A DNA stretch of 64,000 nucleotides from Flavobacterium sediminilitoris. GTDB lineage: Bacteria > Bacteroidota > Bacteroidia > Flavobacteriales > Flavobacteriaceae. The notes under the pieces were generated by a model. The model ran no database searches. It worked only from the letters and a program-made list of their open reading frames with translations, and had not been told where the DNA came from. Shown here piece by piece: positions 42,661 to 52,111 of this stretch (the first letter of the stretch is position 1; each line of letters begins with the position of its first letter). Where the stretch lies: positions 1,860,001-1,924,000 of the forward strand of contig NZ_CP090145.1 in NCBI RefSeq assembly GCF_023008245.1. The letters are read 5' to 3'. A program made the position numbers and the translations under genes.

Positions 42661-42763
42661 CATTGTTATAATAGATTGATTCATCAAATATTTGTTCGTC
42701 TTTATCACATGAACAAGCAAATATTATGTGTGTTCCTAAAAATAGAAGCGCTAATTTTTTCAT
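42647..42763 (-). CDS. Small lipoprotein, 38 residues
   Basis: MKKLALLFLGTHIIFACSCD is a good lipoprotein signal (Cys17 or Cys19); the mature part is only about 20 residues (DKDEQIFDESIYYNNGYRL). It is too short for most gene finders. The stop codon falls inside a perfect inverted repeat. Function unknown, and it could be a remnant of a longer lipoprotein. Confidence 0.45.
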   Translation of the reverse strand: MKKLALLFLGTHIIFACSCDKDEQIFDESIYYNNGYRL

Positions 42764-42838
42764 TTTTATATTTTTATAAAATTTGTTTATTTAGTAGTCT
42801 TGTAAAATAAAAAAGGTTGCGCGATGAATGCAAAAACA

Positions 42839-42874
42839 AAAACTCCACAATCAAATGTATGAAAGTGGAGTTTT
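42839..42874 (-). terminator. pnp intrinsic terminator
   Basis: AAAACTCCAC-type stem: 42839-42848 pairs with 42865-42874; on the minus strand it is followed by TTTTTGTTTTTG. It lies 21 bp after the pnp stop. Confidence 0.8.
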
Positions 42875-42894
42875 ATATGAATTAAATAATTGAA

Positions 42895-45054
42895 CTAACC
42901 TTGTGGGTTATCTTTTTTCTCGATTTTCTTTTCCTCTCTTGGAGGACGAGGTAATAATTGTTTACGAGATACTTTTTCTTTACGTGTTTTAGGGTCAATT
43001 CCTAAATATTTTACTTCAAAAACATCTCCCATCTTAACTACATCAGCAACATTTTCTGTTCTTTCCCAAGCTAGTTCAGATACATGTAATAAAACTTCAT
43101 TTCCTGGTGCTTTAGTGTATTCTACAACAGCTCCAAAATCTAACATTTTTATTACTTTTACTTCGTATGCTTCTCCCATTTCTGGTTTGAAAATAATAGA
43201 ATCAATTTTAGCTAATACAGTAGCAATTCCTTCTGGACTTGTACCTAGAATTTCTACAACTCCTTGCTCATCTACTTCATTAATAACAATAGTAGTTCCA
43301 GTTGCTTTTTGTAATTCTTGGATTACTTTTCCACCAGGACCAATTAATGCTCCAATGAATGCTCCAGGAATAGTACGAGTGATAATTTTAGGAGCTTTTG
43401 GTTTAACCTCTACTCTTGGTTGAGCAAGAGTTTCTGTTAATTTTCCTAAAATATGCAAACGACCTTCACGGGCTTGTTCTAAAGCTTGTTCCATGATATC
43501 ATAACGTAACCCGTCAATTTTGATATCCATTTGACACGCTGTAATACCGTCAGCAGTACCTGTAACTTTGAAATCCATGTCTCCTAAGTGATCTTCATCT
43601 CCTAAGATGTCAGATAATACAGCGAAATTGTTGCCATCTGTAATTAATCCCATTGCAATACCAGAAACTGGTTTTACCATTTGTACACCTGCATCCATTA
43701 AAGCTAATGTTCCAGAACATACAGTTGCCATAGAAGAAGAACCGTTAGATTCTAATACTTCAGATACTACACGAATAGTATAAGGGCAATCCGCAGGAAT
43801 CATATTTTTTAACGCTCTTTGAGCTAAATTTCCGTGTCCTACTTCTCTACGTGATGTTCCTCTTAATGGTTTTGCTTCGCCAGTGGAGAAAGGAGGAAAA
43901 TTATAGTGTAAATAGAAAGTTTCTTCTCCTTGTTCAGATGGTAAATCAATTTGATTTGCTTCTCTAGATGTACCTAAAGTTACTGTAGCTAATGCTTGAG
44001 TTTCTCCACGAGTAAAGATAGCAGAACCATGTGTTGATGGTAGATAATCTACTTCACACCAAATAGGTCTAATTTCTGTAGTTTTTCTTCCGTCTAAACG
44101 AGTTCCTTTTTCTAAAACAACATTTCTAACAGCTTCTTTATTTGTTTTGTAAAAGTATTTACTAACTAAATCACCATTCTCTTCTAATTCTTCTTCAGTG
44201 AATAATGCTTTTACTTCTTCTTTTACTTCTGCAAATTTTTCACCTCTTTCGCTTTTTGCTGATGCTTCTTGAGCAATAGCATAAATTTTATCGTAGGCAG
44301 CAGTTCTTACTTTTTCGTAAATAGCTTCATCTTCTTTTTCTCCTTCATACTCACGAATTTCTTTTTTACCAAAAGCTTCTTGTAAACGTAATTGTGCTTG
44401 AATTTGAACTTTAATTGCTTCGTGAGCAACTTTAATTGCTTCTACCATTTCGGCTTCTGAAATTTCTTTCATTTCACCTTCGACCATTGCTACAGAATCC
44501 ATAGAAGCACCAATCATCATATCAATATCTGATTGTACTAATTGTTCTCTACTAGGGTTAATGATAAAATTTCCGTCAATACGTGCAACACGTACTTCTG
44601 AAATTAAATTGTAAAAAGGAATGTCAGAAACAGCAAGTGCAGCTGAGGCAGCTAAACCAGCTAATGCATCTGGCATTACTTCATCATCATGAGACATCAA
44701 CTGAATCATGATTTGCGTTTCAGCATGATAATCATCTGGAAATAGAGGACGTAAAACACGATCCACTAAACGCATTGTTAATACTTCACTATCACTAGGA
44801 CGTGCTTCTCTTTTGAAAAATCCACCAGGAAAACGTCCGGCTGCAGCAAATTTTTCACGATAATCTACTGTTAATGGTAGAAAATCAATACCAGGATTTG
44901 CAGTCCTTGCAGATACAGCAGTTGCTAATAACATAGCATCTCCCATACGCACTACTACAGATCCATCAGCTTGTTTGGCTAATTTTCCAGTTTCGATAGA
45001 AATGGTTCTACCATCTCCTAAATCGATTACTTCTTGGAATACTTTTGGAATCAT
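42895..45054 (-). CDS. pnp: Polyribonucleotide nucleotidyltransferase
   Basis: 719 residues, full length. Two RNase PH domains (1-220 and about 310-540, the second with [34 protein letters not shown] and the active-site region [24 protein letters not shown]), a KH domain (about 555-615, [20 protein letters not shown]) and an S1 domain (about 620-700, [20 protein letters not shown]). It degrades RNA 3' to 5' with phosphate. The rpsO gene lies just upstream on the same strand, the classical rpsO-pnp order, though a terminator separates them. Confidence 0.97.
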   Translation of the reverse strand: MIPKVFQEVIDLGDGRTISIETGKLAKQADGSVVVRMGDAMLLATAVSARTANPGIDFLPLTVDYREKFAAAGRFPGGFFKREARPSDSEVLTMRLVDRVLRPLFPDDYHAETQIMIQLMSHDDEVMPDALAGLAASAALAVSDIPFYNLISEVRVARIDGNFIINPSREQLVQSDIDMMIGASMDSVAMVEGEMKEISEAEMVEAIKVAHEAIKVQIQAQLRLQEAFGKKEIREYEGEKEDEAIYEKVRTAAYDKIYAIAQEASAKSERGEKFAEVKEEVKALFTEEELEENGDLVSKYFYKTNKEAVRNVVLEKGTRLDGRKTTEIRPIWCEVDYLPSTHGSAIFTRGETQALATVTLGTSREANQIDLPSEQGEETFYLHYNFPPFSTGEAKPLRGTSRREVGHGNLAQRALKNMIPADCPYTIRVVSEVLESNGSSSMATVCSGTLALMDAGVQMVKPVSGIAMGLITDGNNFAVLSDILGDEDHLGDMDFKVTGTADGITACQMDIKIDGLRYDIMEQALEQAREGRLHILGKLTETLAQPRVEVKPKAPKIITRTIPGAFIGALIGPGGKVIQELQKATGTTIVINEVDEQGVVEILGTSPEGIATVLAKIDSIIFKPEMGEAYEVKVIKMLDFGAVVEYTKAPGNEVLLHVSELAWERTENVADVVKMGDVFEVKYLGIDPKTRKEKVSRKQLLPRPPREEKKIEKKDNPQG

Positions 45055-45162
45055 AATTGTAATTCTTAATTAAACAAAGGGTTTAGTTGTGTTGTTGTTG
45101 TGTGTGTAGTTGTTTGAAACCCAATGAAAAACCAAACTTTTTCTCTAAAATATATAAAACAA

Positions 45163-45183
45163 AAAGGGGCGCGAAGCCCCTTT
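45163..45183 (-). terminator. rpsO intrinsic terminator
   Basis: AAAGGGGC (45163-45170) and GCCCCTTT (45176-45183) around a 5-base loop; on the minus strand TTTTTG follows. It lies 7 bp after the rpsO stop. Confidence 0.9.
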
Positions 45184-45189
45184 AGTTGA

Positions 45190-45459
45190 TTATTTTCTAA
45201 TTCCTAATTCTTTAATAATCTCACGATATCTGTTGATATCTTTTTTCTTTAAGTAGTCAAGAAGACTTCTTCTTTTACCTACTAGTTTCACTAACGAACG
45301 CTCAGTGTTGTAATCATGACGATTTTGTTTCAAGTGTCCTGTTAAGTGATTAATTCTAAATGTAAACAAAGCGATTTGCCCTTCAGCAGATCCAGTGTTT
45401 TCAGCTTTTCCTCCGTGTTTTGCGAAGATTTCAGCTTTAACTTCATTAGTTAAGTACAT
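45190..45459 (-). CDS. rpsO: 30S ribosomal protein S15
   Basis: 89 residues, the standard length. Signature segments GSAEGQIALFTFRINHLTGHLKQNRHDYNTERSLVKLVGKRRSLLDYLKKKD and the final RYREIIKELGIRK are intact. It binds 16S rRNA and helps assemble the small-subunit platform. It sits upstream of pnp, as in many bacteria. Confidence 0.97.
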   Translation of the reverse strand: MYLTNEVKAEIFAKHGGKAENTGSAEGQIALFTFRINHLTGHLKQNRHDYNTERSLVKLVGKRRSLLDYLKKKDINRYREIIKELGIRK

Positions 45460-45514
45460 GCCAATATTATTTAAATGATTATTATGTATGAATTGTATGG
45501 TAGCAATTCGGCTG

Positions 45515-45544
45515 CAAATATAAGTTTAATTTTAGTATTAACAA
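45515..45544 (-). promoter_or_regulatory. Primary-sigma promoter of rpsO
   Basis: On the minus strand TTG at 45544-45542, a 19-base spacer, and TATATTTG at 45522-45515 match the Bacteroidota TTTG-N19-TAnnTTTG promoter. The start codon is 56 bases beyond the box. It shows by contrast how different the six GTTTAC elements are. Confidence 0.7.
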
Positions 45545-45591
45545 TCATTATAGTGTTGATTTTTTTATATTTGTTTTTCATATTTTTTTAA

Positions 45592-48480
45592 ATGAGACTT
45601 ATATTTTTCTTTTTTTTTATAATTCATCTAACTTTCTCTCAATCAGTCTATGAGTTAGATAAAAAAGCTGATTCACTTCATAAAGTGGAAAAATATGAAG
45701 AATCTATTCAGGTAAGAACGTTTTGTCTGAATAGCTTTGTAAATAAAAACTCCAATCAATATGCTACTAATGAGATTAAATTGACCTTATCAAGTTATTA
45801 TTTAATGAATGATTGGAAACAAAAATTACAATTACTGGAAAATTTGAAAAGAAAAATAGAATCAGATAAACTTCTTTCTGATTTTTTTCTCTTGGAGTTT
45901 TATAAAAACTATTGTTTTACTGTAGGTAATGCAACAGGTGATTGGGTTGAAGCTTTGGAAATTGCTTTACAGTTTTTATATGATGTTGAAAATAAAAAGG
46001 TAATATTAAATATTGAAGAACAGGTGGAGCTTTTTATAGATATAGCTTTTATTTATAAAAAATTAAACAATGAAAATAAGACAATAGAATATTATAGAAA
46101 GGCTGAGGAAATCTATTTTAAAAATGGGAAGGTAGAATCTGAAGAGGCTGCCTTATTGTATAACTATCTTGGTGCTTCATATTATAAAGTTTCAGATTTT
46201 AAAAACTCTCAAAATTATTATATACGAGCAACTTCAATTTGGGAAAGGAGTACAAACGGTAATACTATTAATTTAATATCATCATATAATAGTTTAATAA
46301 GTAATTTATTAGAATATGGTGATTTAGACAATGCAAAGTTTTATTTTACTAAGCTTAAAAAAAATATTCCTGCTGTTAATCGAATTGCACCTTCTTTTAT
46401 TGACAAAGAGATTTTAAGTTATTTTCATAATCAATTAAAAATAAATATAGCAGAAAGAAAAGCTAATGAAGCTTTAGTAACGTATCATCAATTATATAAC
46501 TACTTCATTAATTTGATTGATAAAGAAGCTGTTTTAGTGATTTTTTCCGATGCAACAAGTATTTATGCAGAATATTCATATAGAAAAAAAGAATATGAAA
46601 AAGCGTTTTCATTACTAGATAAGGCTGAAAAAATATTAATTCCATTTTCCGATAAAAAGGCATTGATAGACATGTATTCTTTTTACAGTTATTTTTGGAG
46701 AGAATTAAAAAGATTTGACAAAGCTCATTTTTATATTGATGAAGCAATAAAACTATGTCCTAAAAATGAGTATAGAGATTTAGCAGGTTTGTATACGAGT
46801 AAAGCTATGATTTTTTTTCAAGAAAAATCTTTTCATAAATCTGAAAAAAATTTTGATAAAGCAGTTTTCTACATAAAGAAAAGTAATAATGCAGATTTTT
46901 ATTTACTCTCTTATAATAATGAGATTGCGAAAGAATATTTCGATATTTTTAGAGAAACCAAAAGAAGATCTTGCTTAGAAAAATCTTATGAAGGCTATAA
47001 GTTATCGGTTAGTTTGTTTAATAATATTTATGAAAGTGGACTGTTTAATACAGGCTTAGAAGAATATGTAATAAATATAAGAAAAGGTCTTTTGGAAATT
47101 GCTTTACTTAATGAAGAAAACAATGTTGAAATAGTGGAAATGATTGAAAATACTCAATCGAAATATCTATGTAAAAATTTTTTAATAAATAAAAAGCTTA
47201 AAAGTTTTGTAGAAGGGACAAACTATTTATCTGAAATTAATGCTTTAAAATCTAAAATGACATTTTATTTAAAGAATAGTTCAGTAGATAATAAGTTTAA
47301 AGCAAATCAATTGAAAAATAAAATTGATTTATTAGAAAGGAAATTGAAAAATGATTTTCCTTTTTTGAATACTTTTTTAAATCCGAATTTCAATTTTAAT
47401 CAATTTCTATTAAAGTTTAAAAGTCCAGTATTAATATATTATAAAACCGATACAAGTGTTTACGGTGTTTATGTTGATGAATCTAATAGAGTAACAGTAA
47501 AAAGAGTTTGTGATATAAATGATTTAAAAGCAAGAGTAAAAGAATATCTTTTAAAAATTGATAATAGAAAACCTATGGAAAATATTTCTAACGAACTGTA
47601 TACTATTTTAATAAAACCATTTAATATTACAAACAATAATTTAACTATTGTAACAAATACCTTTTTGAATGGTATGCCTTTTGAAACTTTAGTAGATAAT
47701 GAGCGTAAATTTCTAATTCAAAATTTTAGAATTAATTATTCTAATTCATTATCTCTATTAGAATTACAAAATCAAAAGCATCAAAAAAGGAAAGATATTA
47801 CAATGTCTGTTTTTCAGCCAGATTATACAGAAAGTCCTTATAGTATTTTACCTTTTGCAGAAAAAGAAGCTTTGTTTCTACATGAAAAATTTAATGCTAA
47901 TTATTTTACAAAGGATCAAGCTACAATAAATAATTTTTTGAAGTATAAAGAAAACACGGTTTATCATTTAGCAATGCATGCAAAAATAGATTATGAAAAT
48001 GAATTTAAATCAAAACTTATTTTTCAAGATAAAGATTTATATTTTTCTGATTTGTATGCGATGAATTTACCTTTAGATTTAGTTGTACTTAGTGCTTGTG
48101 AAACAGGTTTAGGGAAAAATCATGCAGGAGAAGGAGTAATGAGTTTATCTAGAGCTTTTACATTTAGTGGAGTATCTTCAACTATTCATAGTCTTTGGGA
48201 AACTCCAGACAAACAAGGTTTTGAAATCATGCAATATTTTTATGAATATTTGAATGATGGTTTGCCCAAAAATGAAGCCTTACAAAAAGCAAAAATTAAA
48301 TTTTTATCTACAGTAAAAGCACCCGAACTGAAGCATCCATATTACTGGTCTGGATTTGTTTTAAATGGAAATTCTGATGCTTTGTTTTCTAAACCTAATA
48401 ATTATATCATGATATATGTGTTTTTAAGTTTAGTAATTATTGCTTTTTTACTTATCTATTTTTTAAAGTTTAGAAAGTAA
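45592..48480 (+). CDS. TPR-CHAT protein: exported, membrane-anchored caspase-like protease (cluster 2)
   Basis: 962 residues, paralogue of the 4633-7626 gene. Signal peptide (1-17, ending LTFSQ), TPR-like helices (about 130-430, for example IAFIYKKLNNENKTIEYYRKAEEIY), a coiled-coil (about 545-590) and a CHAT domain with His796 in VYHLAMH and Cys836 in VVLSACETG, plus GEGVMSLSRAFTFSG and HPYYWSGFVLNGN. One membrane helix (about 937-957) ends in LKFRK. As in cluster 1, its last bases (18) overlap a convergent membrane TPR gene. Predicted topology places TPR and CHAT outside the cytoplasm. Proposed role (inference): protease triggering release of the ECF sigma factor. A TATATTTG box at 45566-45573 may be its promoter. 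Confidence 0.88.
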   Translation: MRLIFFFFFIIHLTFSQSVYELDKKADSLHKVEKYEESIQVRTFCLNSFVNKNSNQYATNEIKLTLSSYYLMNDWKQKLQLLENLKRKIESDKLLSDFFLLEFYKNYCFTVGNATGDWVEALEIALQFLYDVENKKVILNIEEQVELFIDIAFIYKKLNNENKTIEYYRKAEEIYFKNGKVESEEAALLYNYLGASYYKVSDFKNSQNYYIRATSIWERSTNGNTINLISSYNSLISNLLEYGDLDNAKFYFTKLKKNIPAVNRIAPSFIDKEILSYFHNQLKINIAERKANEALVTYHQLYNYFINLIDKEAVLVIFSDATSIYAEYSYRKKEYEKAFSLLDKAEKILIPFSDKKALIDMYSFYSYFWRELKRFDKAHFYIDEAIKLCPKNEYRDLAGLYTSKAMIFFQEKSFHKSEKNFDKAVFYIKKSNNADFYLLSYNNEIAKEYFDIFRETKRRSCLEKSYEGYKLSVSLFNNIYESGLFNTGLEEYVINIRKGLLEIALLNEENNVEIVEMIENTQSKYLCKNFLINKKLKSFVEGTNYLSEINALKSKMTFYLKNSSVDNKFKANQLKNKIDLLERKLKNDFPFLNTFLNPNFNFNQFLLKFKSPVLIYYKTDTSVYGVYVDESNRVTVKRVCDINDLKARVKEYLLKIDNRKPMENISNELYTILIKPFNITNNNLTIVTNTFLNGMPFETLVDNERKFLIQNFRINYSNSLSLLELQNQKHQKRKDITMSVFQPDYTESPYSILPFAEKEALFLHEKFNANYFTKDQATINNFLKYKENTVYHLAMHAKIDYENEFKSKLIFQDKDLYFSDLYAMNLPLDLVVLSACETGLGKNHAGEGVMSLSRAFTFSGVSSTIHSLWETPDKQGFEIMQYFYEYLNDGLPKNEALQKAKIKFLSTVKAPELKHPYYWSGFVLNGNSDALFSKPNNYIMIYVFLSLVIIAFLLIYFLKFRK

Positions 48481-49170
48481 TTCTTTAGCTTCTTTATTTT
48501 TGAAAGAGTATTTTTTTGAAAGTATTGATAACATTGTTTTAGCTTCTTTCGTTTGGTTTAATTTCAAATAGCAAAGTGACTGAAACCACATAGATTTTTC
48601 CTTATAACTTGTGGTCCAATTTGTAACTTCAAATAATTTCAAAGCTTCTTTGTGTTGATTAAGTTTCATTAAAGAAATAGCCTTATAAAATTGAATATAA
48701 TCTGTATTTGAAATTTTTAAAGCCAAATCAAACAACTCGTTTGCTTTTTTAAAATCTTCAGTATCATAAGCTATAAAAGCATCATCAATGACTGATTTTT
48801 GATTAGGCTCACTTCTTGTGTTTGAAATTTCTATATTTGGATATGCTTCAAAATAAGTAAGGTATAAATTATCATTATTTGGTCGGTTTATAACAAAGTA
48901 AACCCAAAATGAAACCATTATCAATAAAATAGCTGCATAAGGAAAATAGCGTTTTAATGTAAAAACAGGCTTGTCTTCAATAGCTTCAAATTGTTGAATC
49001 TCTTTCTTTATTTTTTGTCTCTCTGAAACTGTCACAGCATTTTTTAATTCCGAATAGAATTCAAATTCATTTTTGAAATCGACATCTTCAATTAGCATTT
49101 TATCAAAACGAATTTTCTCTTCTTCAGAAAGATTTTTTTCAAAATATTTTTCAATTAACTCATGCATCAT
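48463..49170 (-). CDS. Membrane TPR protein, putative anti-sigma factor (cluster 2)
   Basis: Start at 49170 chosen (235 residues): this ATG overlaps the sigma gene stop as ATGA, and it aligns with the cluster 1 protein; the ORF extends to 49209. N-terminus MMHELIEKYFEKNLSEEEKI (cytoplasmic), membrane helix about 75-94, then a periplasmic part containing YFEAYPNIEISNTRSE and TPR-like helices (DDAFIAYDTEDFKKANELF, YIQFYKAISLMKLNQHKEAL). The paralogue has YYQTYPNTIAPTVRGE at the same place. Translational coupling to the sigma gene and the membrane topology support an anti-sigma role, which is not proven. Confidence 0.76.
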   Translation of the reverse strand: MMHELIEKYFEKNLSEEEKIRFDKMLIEDVDFKNEFEFYSELKNAVTVSERQKIKKEIQQFEAIEDKPVFTLKRYFPYAAILLIMVSFWVYFVINRPNNDNLYLTYFEAYPNIEISNTRSEPNQKSVIDDAFIAYDTEDFKKANELFDLALKISNTDYIQFYKAISLMKLNQHKEALKLFEVTNWTTSYKEKSMWFQSLCYLKLNQTKEAKTMLSILSKKYSFKNKEAKELLSKL

Positions 49171-49706
49171 TTCTTTGGATTTAGGGATTTTTTTAAATGA
49201 GAAATACATCTCGATTTTTGACTTTTTAAAACATCTTTATTCTCATATTTTAAAATCACTTGTATTTCTTCTAATTTTTTATTTTCAAAATAAAATAGAT
49301 TTAAAATTTTCTGGCATTGTTCTCCTAATTTTTCATAGGCATTTTTTAGTAATAATTCTCGTTCGTTTAATAAATCGTTATTTGTAGTAAAATCTTCTAT
49401 GGTTTCAATCTCTTCTAACTCACTCAAATTAACCGATTTTTTTGTTTTTAGATAATTAAAAATCATAAATTTTCCTATTCCAATTAAATAAGTACTAACA
49501 CTACTTTTTAGATTATCTATGCTATTTTTTCTTGCATTTTCAACTAAAGCAACAATACTATCTTGATAAATATCTAAAGCAACTTCATTAGGAATAGCAT
49601 AACGGTTTGCCAACTTAAAAAAAGCCAATTTATTTTCTACATAAATCTTCTTTATTATGGCAGTGTCATTTTGTTTTATTCTTTCAACTATGTTGTTCTC
49701 ATTCAT
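49167..49706 (-). CDS. ECF-type RNA polymerase sigma factor (cluster 2)
   Basis: 179 residues, equal in length to the cluster 1 sigma factor and collinear with it. Region 2: KIYVENKLAFFKLANRYAIP, VALDIYQDSIVALVENARK, STYLIGIGKFMIFNYLK. Region 4: NAYEKLGEQCQKILNLFYFENKKLEEIQVILKYENKDVLKSQKSRC. A GTTTAC-N15-CTACTAA element ends in its start codon on the same strand. The anti-sigma gene follows with a 4-bp overlap. The promoter-recognising residues in regions 2.4 and 4.2 differ from the paralogue, in line with the different second half of the elements. Confidence 0.9.
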   Translation of the reverse strand: MNENNIVERIKQNDTAIIKKIYVENKLAFFKLANRYAIPNEVALDIYQDSIVALVENARKNSIDNLKSSVSTYLIGIGKFMIFNYLKTKKSVNLSELEEIETIEDFTTNNDLLNERELLLKNAYEKLGEQCQKILNLFYFENKKLEEIQVILKYENKDVLKSQKSRCISHLKKSLNPKK

Positions 49707-49733
49707 TAGTAGCAGATATTTTGTAAAGTAAAC
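49706..49733 (-). promoter_or_regulatory. Bipartite element GTTTAC-N15-CTACTAA at the cluster 2 sigma gene
   Basis: On the minus strand GTTTAC at 49733-49728, 15 bases, CTACTAA at 49712-49706; the last A starts the sigma ATG. The placement relative to the start codon is identical, to the base, to that in cluster 1. Confidence 0.6.
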
Positions 49734-49758
49734 TTTAAAACAAAAATAATATTTATGG

Positions 49759-49786
49759 GTTTACCTTTTTGTTTTTTTTCTACAAA
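49759..49786 (+). promoter_or_regulatory. Putative ECF-sigma promoter GTTTAC-N15-CTACAAA driving the cluster 2 regulon
   Basis: GTTTAC at 49759-49764, 15-base spacer, CTACAAA at 49780-49786, 30 bases before the ATG at 49817. That distance to the start codon is the same as for the cluster 1 copy at 8911. Confidence 0.7.
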
Positions 49787-49816
49787 TGAACAATAAACAT
49801 TTAAAATCTATAACTC

Positions 49817-50710
49817 ATGAAACATTTTTGTTTGACATTATTAATGACTTTATTTTTTAGTCATACCATTAATGCTCAGTTTTTTAAAAAACTACAAGAT
49901 AAAGCGCAACAGTCTATGGAACATGCTTTGGAAAGGAAAACGGATGAAAAAATTAATCAAACTACAGAAGCGACTGTTGATACCATTTTTGAAACTCCAA
50001 AAAAAATAAAAAAGAAATCTAAAAAAAAGAAATCAGCAACCCAAAATGGCAATCAGACTGAATTTCCAGGCAATATATTTAGTGGAAATGACGATGCAAT
50101 AAAATATGAATCTAAATATGTTTTCCCAGTTACCGCTACAATTGAAGTGGAAGATCTTACTTCTAATCTTCAAAAAACAACTATGAAACAGAGTTATGGT
50201 AAAATGGCTTTACTCACAGAAATGGAAAAAAATGGAGATCCATTTATTATTGATATGAAAAATGAATCAGCCATTATGTTAGATATTTCTAATGGAACTG
50301 CTCAGGTAATGTCTTTAGAATGGATGGAAAAAATGATGGGTAATCAAGACATTTCTAGTCAAGAAGCCTCAGATGTTGTACCATCAGTTAAGAAAACAGG
50401 GAAAACTAAAATGATGAATGGATATACATGTCATGAATACAATATTACTTATGATGAAGGCCGAATTAATGCTTGGTATGCTCCAGATGTTAAATTTGAA
50501 TACCAAGATTATTTAAGAGGAATGTCTAAGTTATTCTCTAAAAAGAAAGAAGAAAACCCAATGCAACTGTTAAATACAGACTATGGTTATGTGATGGAAA
50601 TGACTTTTTTTAATAAACAATCTAAAAAACAAAGTTCCATGAAGGTAATTGCTTTAGAGGAAAAAGTAAGAATGATAAATATGAGTTTGTTTACTATCCA
50701 AAAATTATAA
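49817..50710 (+). CDS. Secreted DUF4412-like protein (cluster 2)
   Basis: 297 residues with a signal peptide (about 1-20, ending TINAQ). A helical lysine-rich N-terminal part (FFKKLQDKAQQSMEHALERK, then KIKKKSKKKKS) resembles the same region of the cluster 1 OmpA gene. The rest fits a DUF4412-type domain (KYVFPVTATIEVEDLTS, TKMMNGYTCHEYNITYDEGR, INAWYAPDVKF). It is the first gene behind the cluster 2 regulon promoter. Function unknown. Confidence 0.78.
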   Translation: MKHFCLTLLMTLFFSHTINAQFFKKLQDKAQQSMEHALERKTDEKINQTTEATVDTIFETPKKIKKKSKKKKSATQNGNQTEFPGNIFSGNDDAIKYESKYVFPVTATIEVEDLTSNLQKTTMKQSYGKMALLTEMEKNGDPFIIDMKNESAIMLDISNGTAQVMSLEWMEKMMGNQDISSQEASDVVPSVKKTGKTKMMNGYTCHEYNITYDEGRINAWYAPDVKFEYQDYLRGMSKLFSKKKEENPMQLLNTDYGYVMEMTFFNKQSKKQSSMKVIALEEKVRMINMSLFTIQKL

Positions 50711-50712
50711 TA

Positions 50713-51333
50713 ATGAAAAAAATCAGTTTACTACTAATTGCAATGCAATTTAATATAAGTTGTCAAGACGCTAAAGACAAAGCGACTGAAAGTGTTACTA
50801 ATTCTGTAATAGAAAAAACTTTAAATCAAGTAGGTGTCGCTTCTGAGAATATTGAAAGAGCTAATCAGAATCAAGCTAAAATTGAAATTACCTATGATGA
50901 TAAGCCTCTTTTTACTACTGAAGAAAATTTTAAAGCCATTATGAATACAGCGGGAAAACAGATGATGGTTTTTTCTATAGATAGTGATGATGCTAAAATT
51001 AACATCTCTTTTTCAGGTTTAAAAAATATGCTTGATGTAAAGCCTATTTCAGGCAAAAACGAAGAAGGAAAACTAGATCCTAGAGATGCTAATGGAACGG
51101 TAGTAAGTGTTACTATGGCAAAGGAAAATGGATTTGCATACACTTTATTAGAAGGAGAAGCAACTATAGCAAAATTAAATCAAGATGAAGTTATAATTGA
51201 ATTTTCTGGAAAGGCAGGGAATTTTTTAGATACTAATAAACCTGAAAATTGGAAACCTATACAAGGAAAAATTGTTTGTAAATATCCTGTTATGAATTTT
51301 ATTCAAGTGAAAAAAGAAGATTTATTTTATTAA
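50713..51333 (+). CDS. Cluster protein of unknown function, paralogue of the 11518 lipoprotein
   Basis: 206 residues beginning with a signal that ends at Cys17 (MQFNISCQDAKDKA), so probably a lipoprotein although the hydrophobic core is short. The helical lead (ATESVTNSVIEKTLNQVGV) and beta-rich body (SFSGLKNMLDVKPISGKNEE, GEATIAKLNQDEVIIEFSGK) parallel the cluster 1 gene. It starts 2 bp after the preceding gene. No enzyme motif. Confidence 0.75.
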   Translation: MKKISLLLIAMQFNISCQDAKDKATESVTNSVIEKTLNQVGVASENIERANQNQAKIEITYDDKPLFTTEENFKAIMNTAGKQMMVFSIDSDDAKINISFSGLKNMLDVKPISGKNEEGKLDPRDANGTVVSVTMAKENGFAYTLLEGEATIAKLNQDEVIIEFSGKAGNFLDTNKPENWKPIQGKIVCKYPVMNFIQVKKEDLFY

Positions 51334-51351
51334 AAATTTAAAAAAATAAAA

Positions 51352-52089
51352 ATGAAAAATAATATTTTAACCTTATTAGTTGTGTCTGTTTTTTCTTTGA
51401 TTTCTTGTTCTAAAGATGATGATGCTACTCCACAACAAGAAACCTTAGGAAATGCTAAAAAAGTAATACTTAATACATATTCAGAGCAAGGCAACATAAC
51501 AACAACTACTTTGTATGAGTTTAGTTATAATGAAAATAGTTTACTATCAGCTATGAAAATAACCGATGTTGATGGTGTTAAGAACAGAACAATCAATTAC
51601 AATGCAGATAAAAAAGTTTCTCAAATTACTCAAACATTTGGTAATGTTGCTAAAATTATTACTGTTACTTATAATGGAGAGAACGCTACTGTTTCAATAT
51701 CTGGACAAAATGAACCATATGTTTTAACTTTTGATAGTACTAATAATACTTATGACTATTCCAATGGAACAGATTCAGGAACCCTCATCTATGGAGAAAA
51801 TCAGAATTTGATAGGAGTTTCTTCAAATAATGTCTCTGTATTTTCTAAAAACATAGTGCCAAGTATTAGAGGTATCTACGCAAATCAAGATAAATTATTC
51901 GCATTTATTTCATCTTTTTTATCCAATGGAGATTTTTTGTTTTTCGATAGAAATGCTGCATCATCACTATTTTTTAGTGGTGAAAATTATACTATTACGA
52001 ATGAGTCAGAAAACGGTAGTCTAACGTATTATGCTATGATAAATACTAGTACTCAGCTAAAAATTGCTGATGTAATAATCATTTATTAA
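51352..52089 (+). CDS. Surface-type lipoprotein with YD-repeat-like beta structure (cluster 2)
   Basis: 245 residues. The signal ends SLISCSKDDDAT, giving the Cys-Ser-Lys-Asp-Asp-Asp start typical of surface-exported lipoproteins. YD/DUF4595-like strands are seen (YEFSYNENSLLSAMKITDVD, INYNADKKVSQITQTFG). Related to the cluster 1 genes at 13898 and 14838 and the cluster 2 gene at 55182. Function unknown. Confidence 0.77.
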   Translation: MKNNILTLLVVSVFSLISCSKDDDATPQQETLGNAKKVILNTYSEQGNITTTTLYEFSYNENSLLSAMKITDVDGVKNRTINYNADKKVSQITQTFGNVAKIITVTYNGENATVSISGQNEPYVLTFDSTNNTYDYSNGTDSGTLIYGENQNLIGVSSNNVSVFSKNIVPSIRGIYANQDKLFAFISSFLSNGDFLFFDRNAASSLFFSGENYTITNESENGSLTYYAMINTSTQLKIADVIIIY

Positions 52090-52111
52090 TTTATTTCATA
52101 CTGAAAGCAAA

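Noticed and set aside
43115-43423. 102-residue plus-strand ORF inside pnp
   Set aside because: Antisense shadow of a strongly conserved gene.
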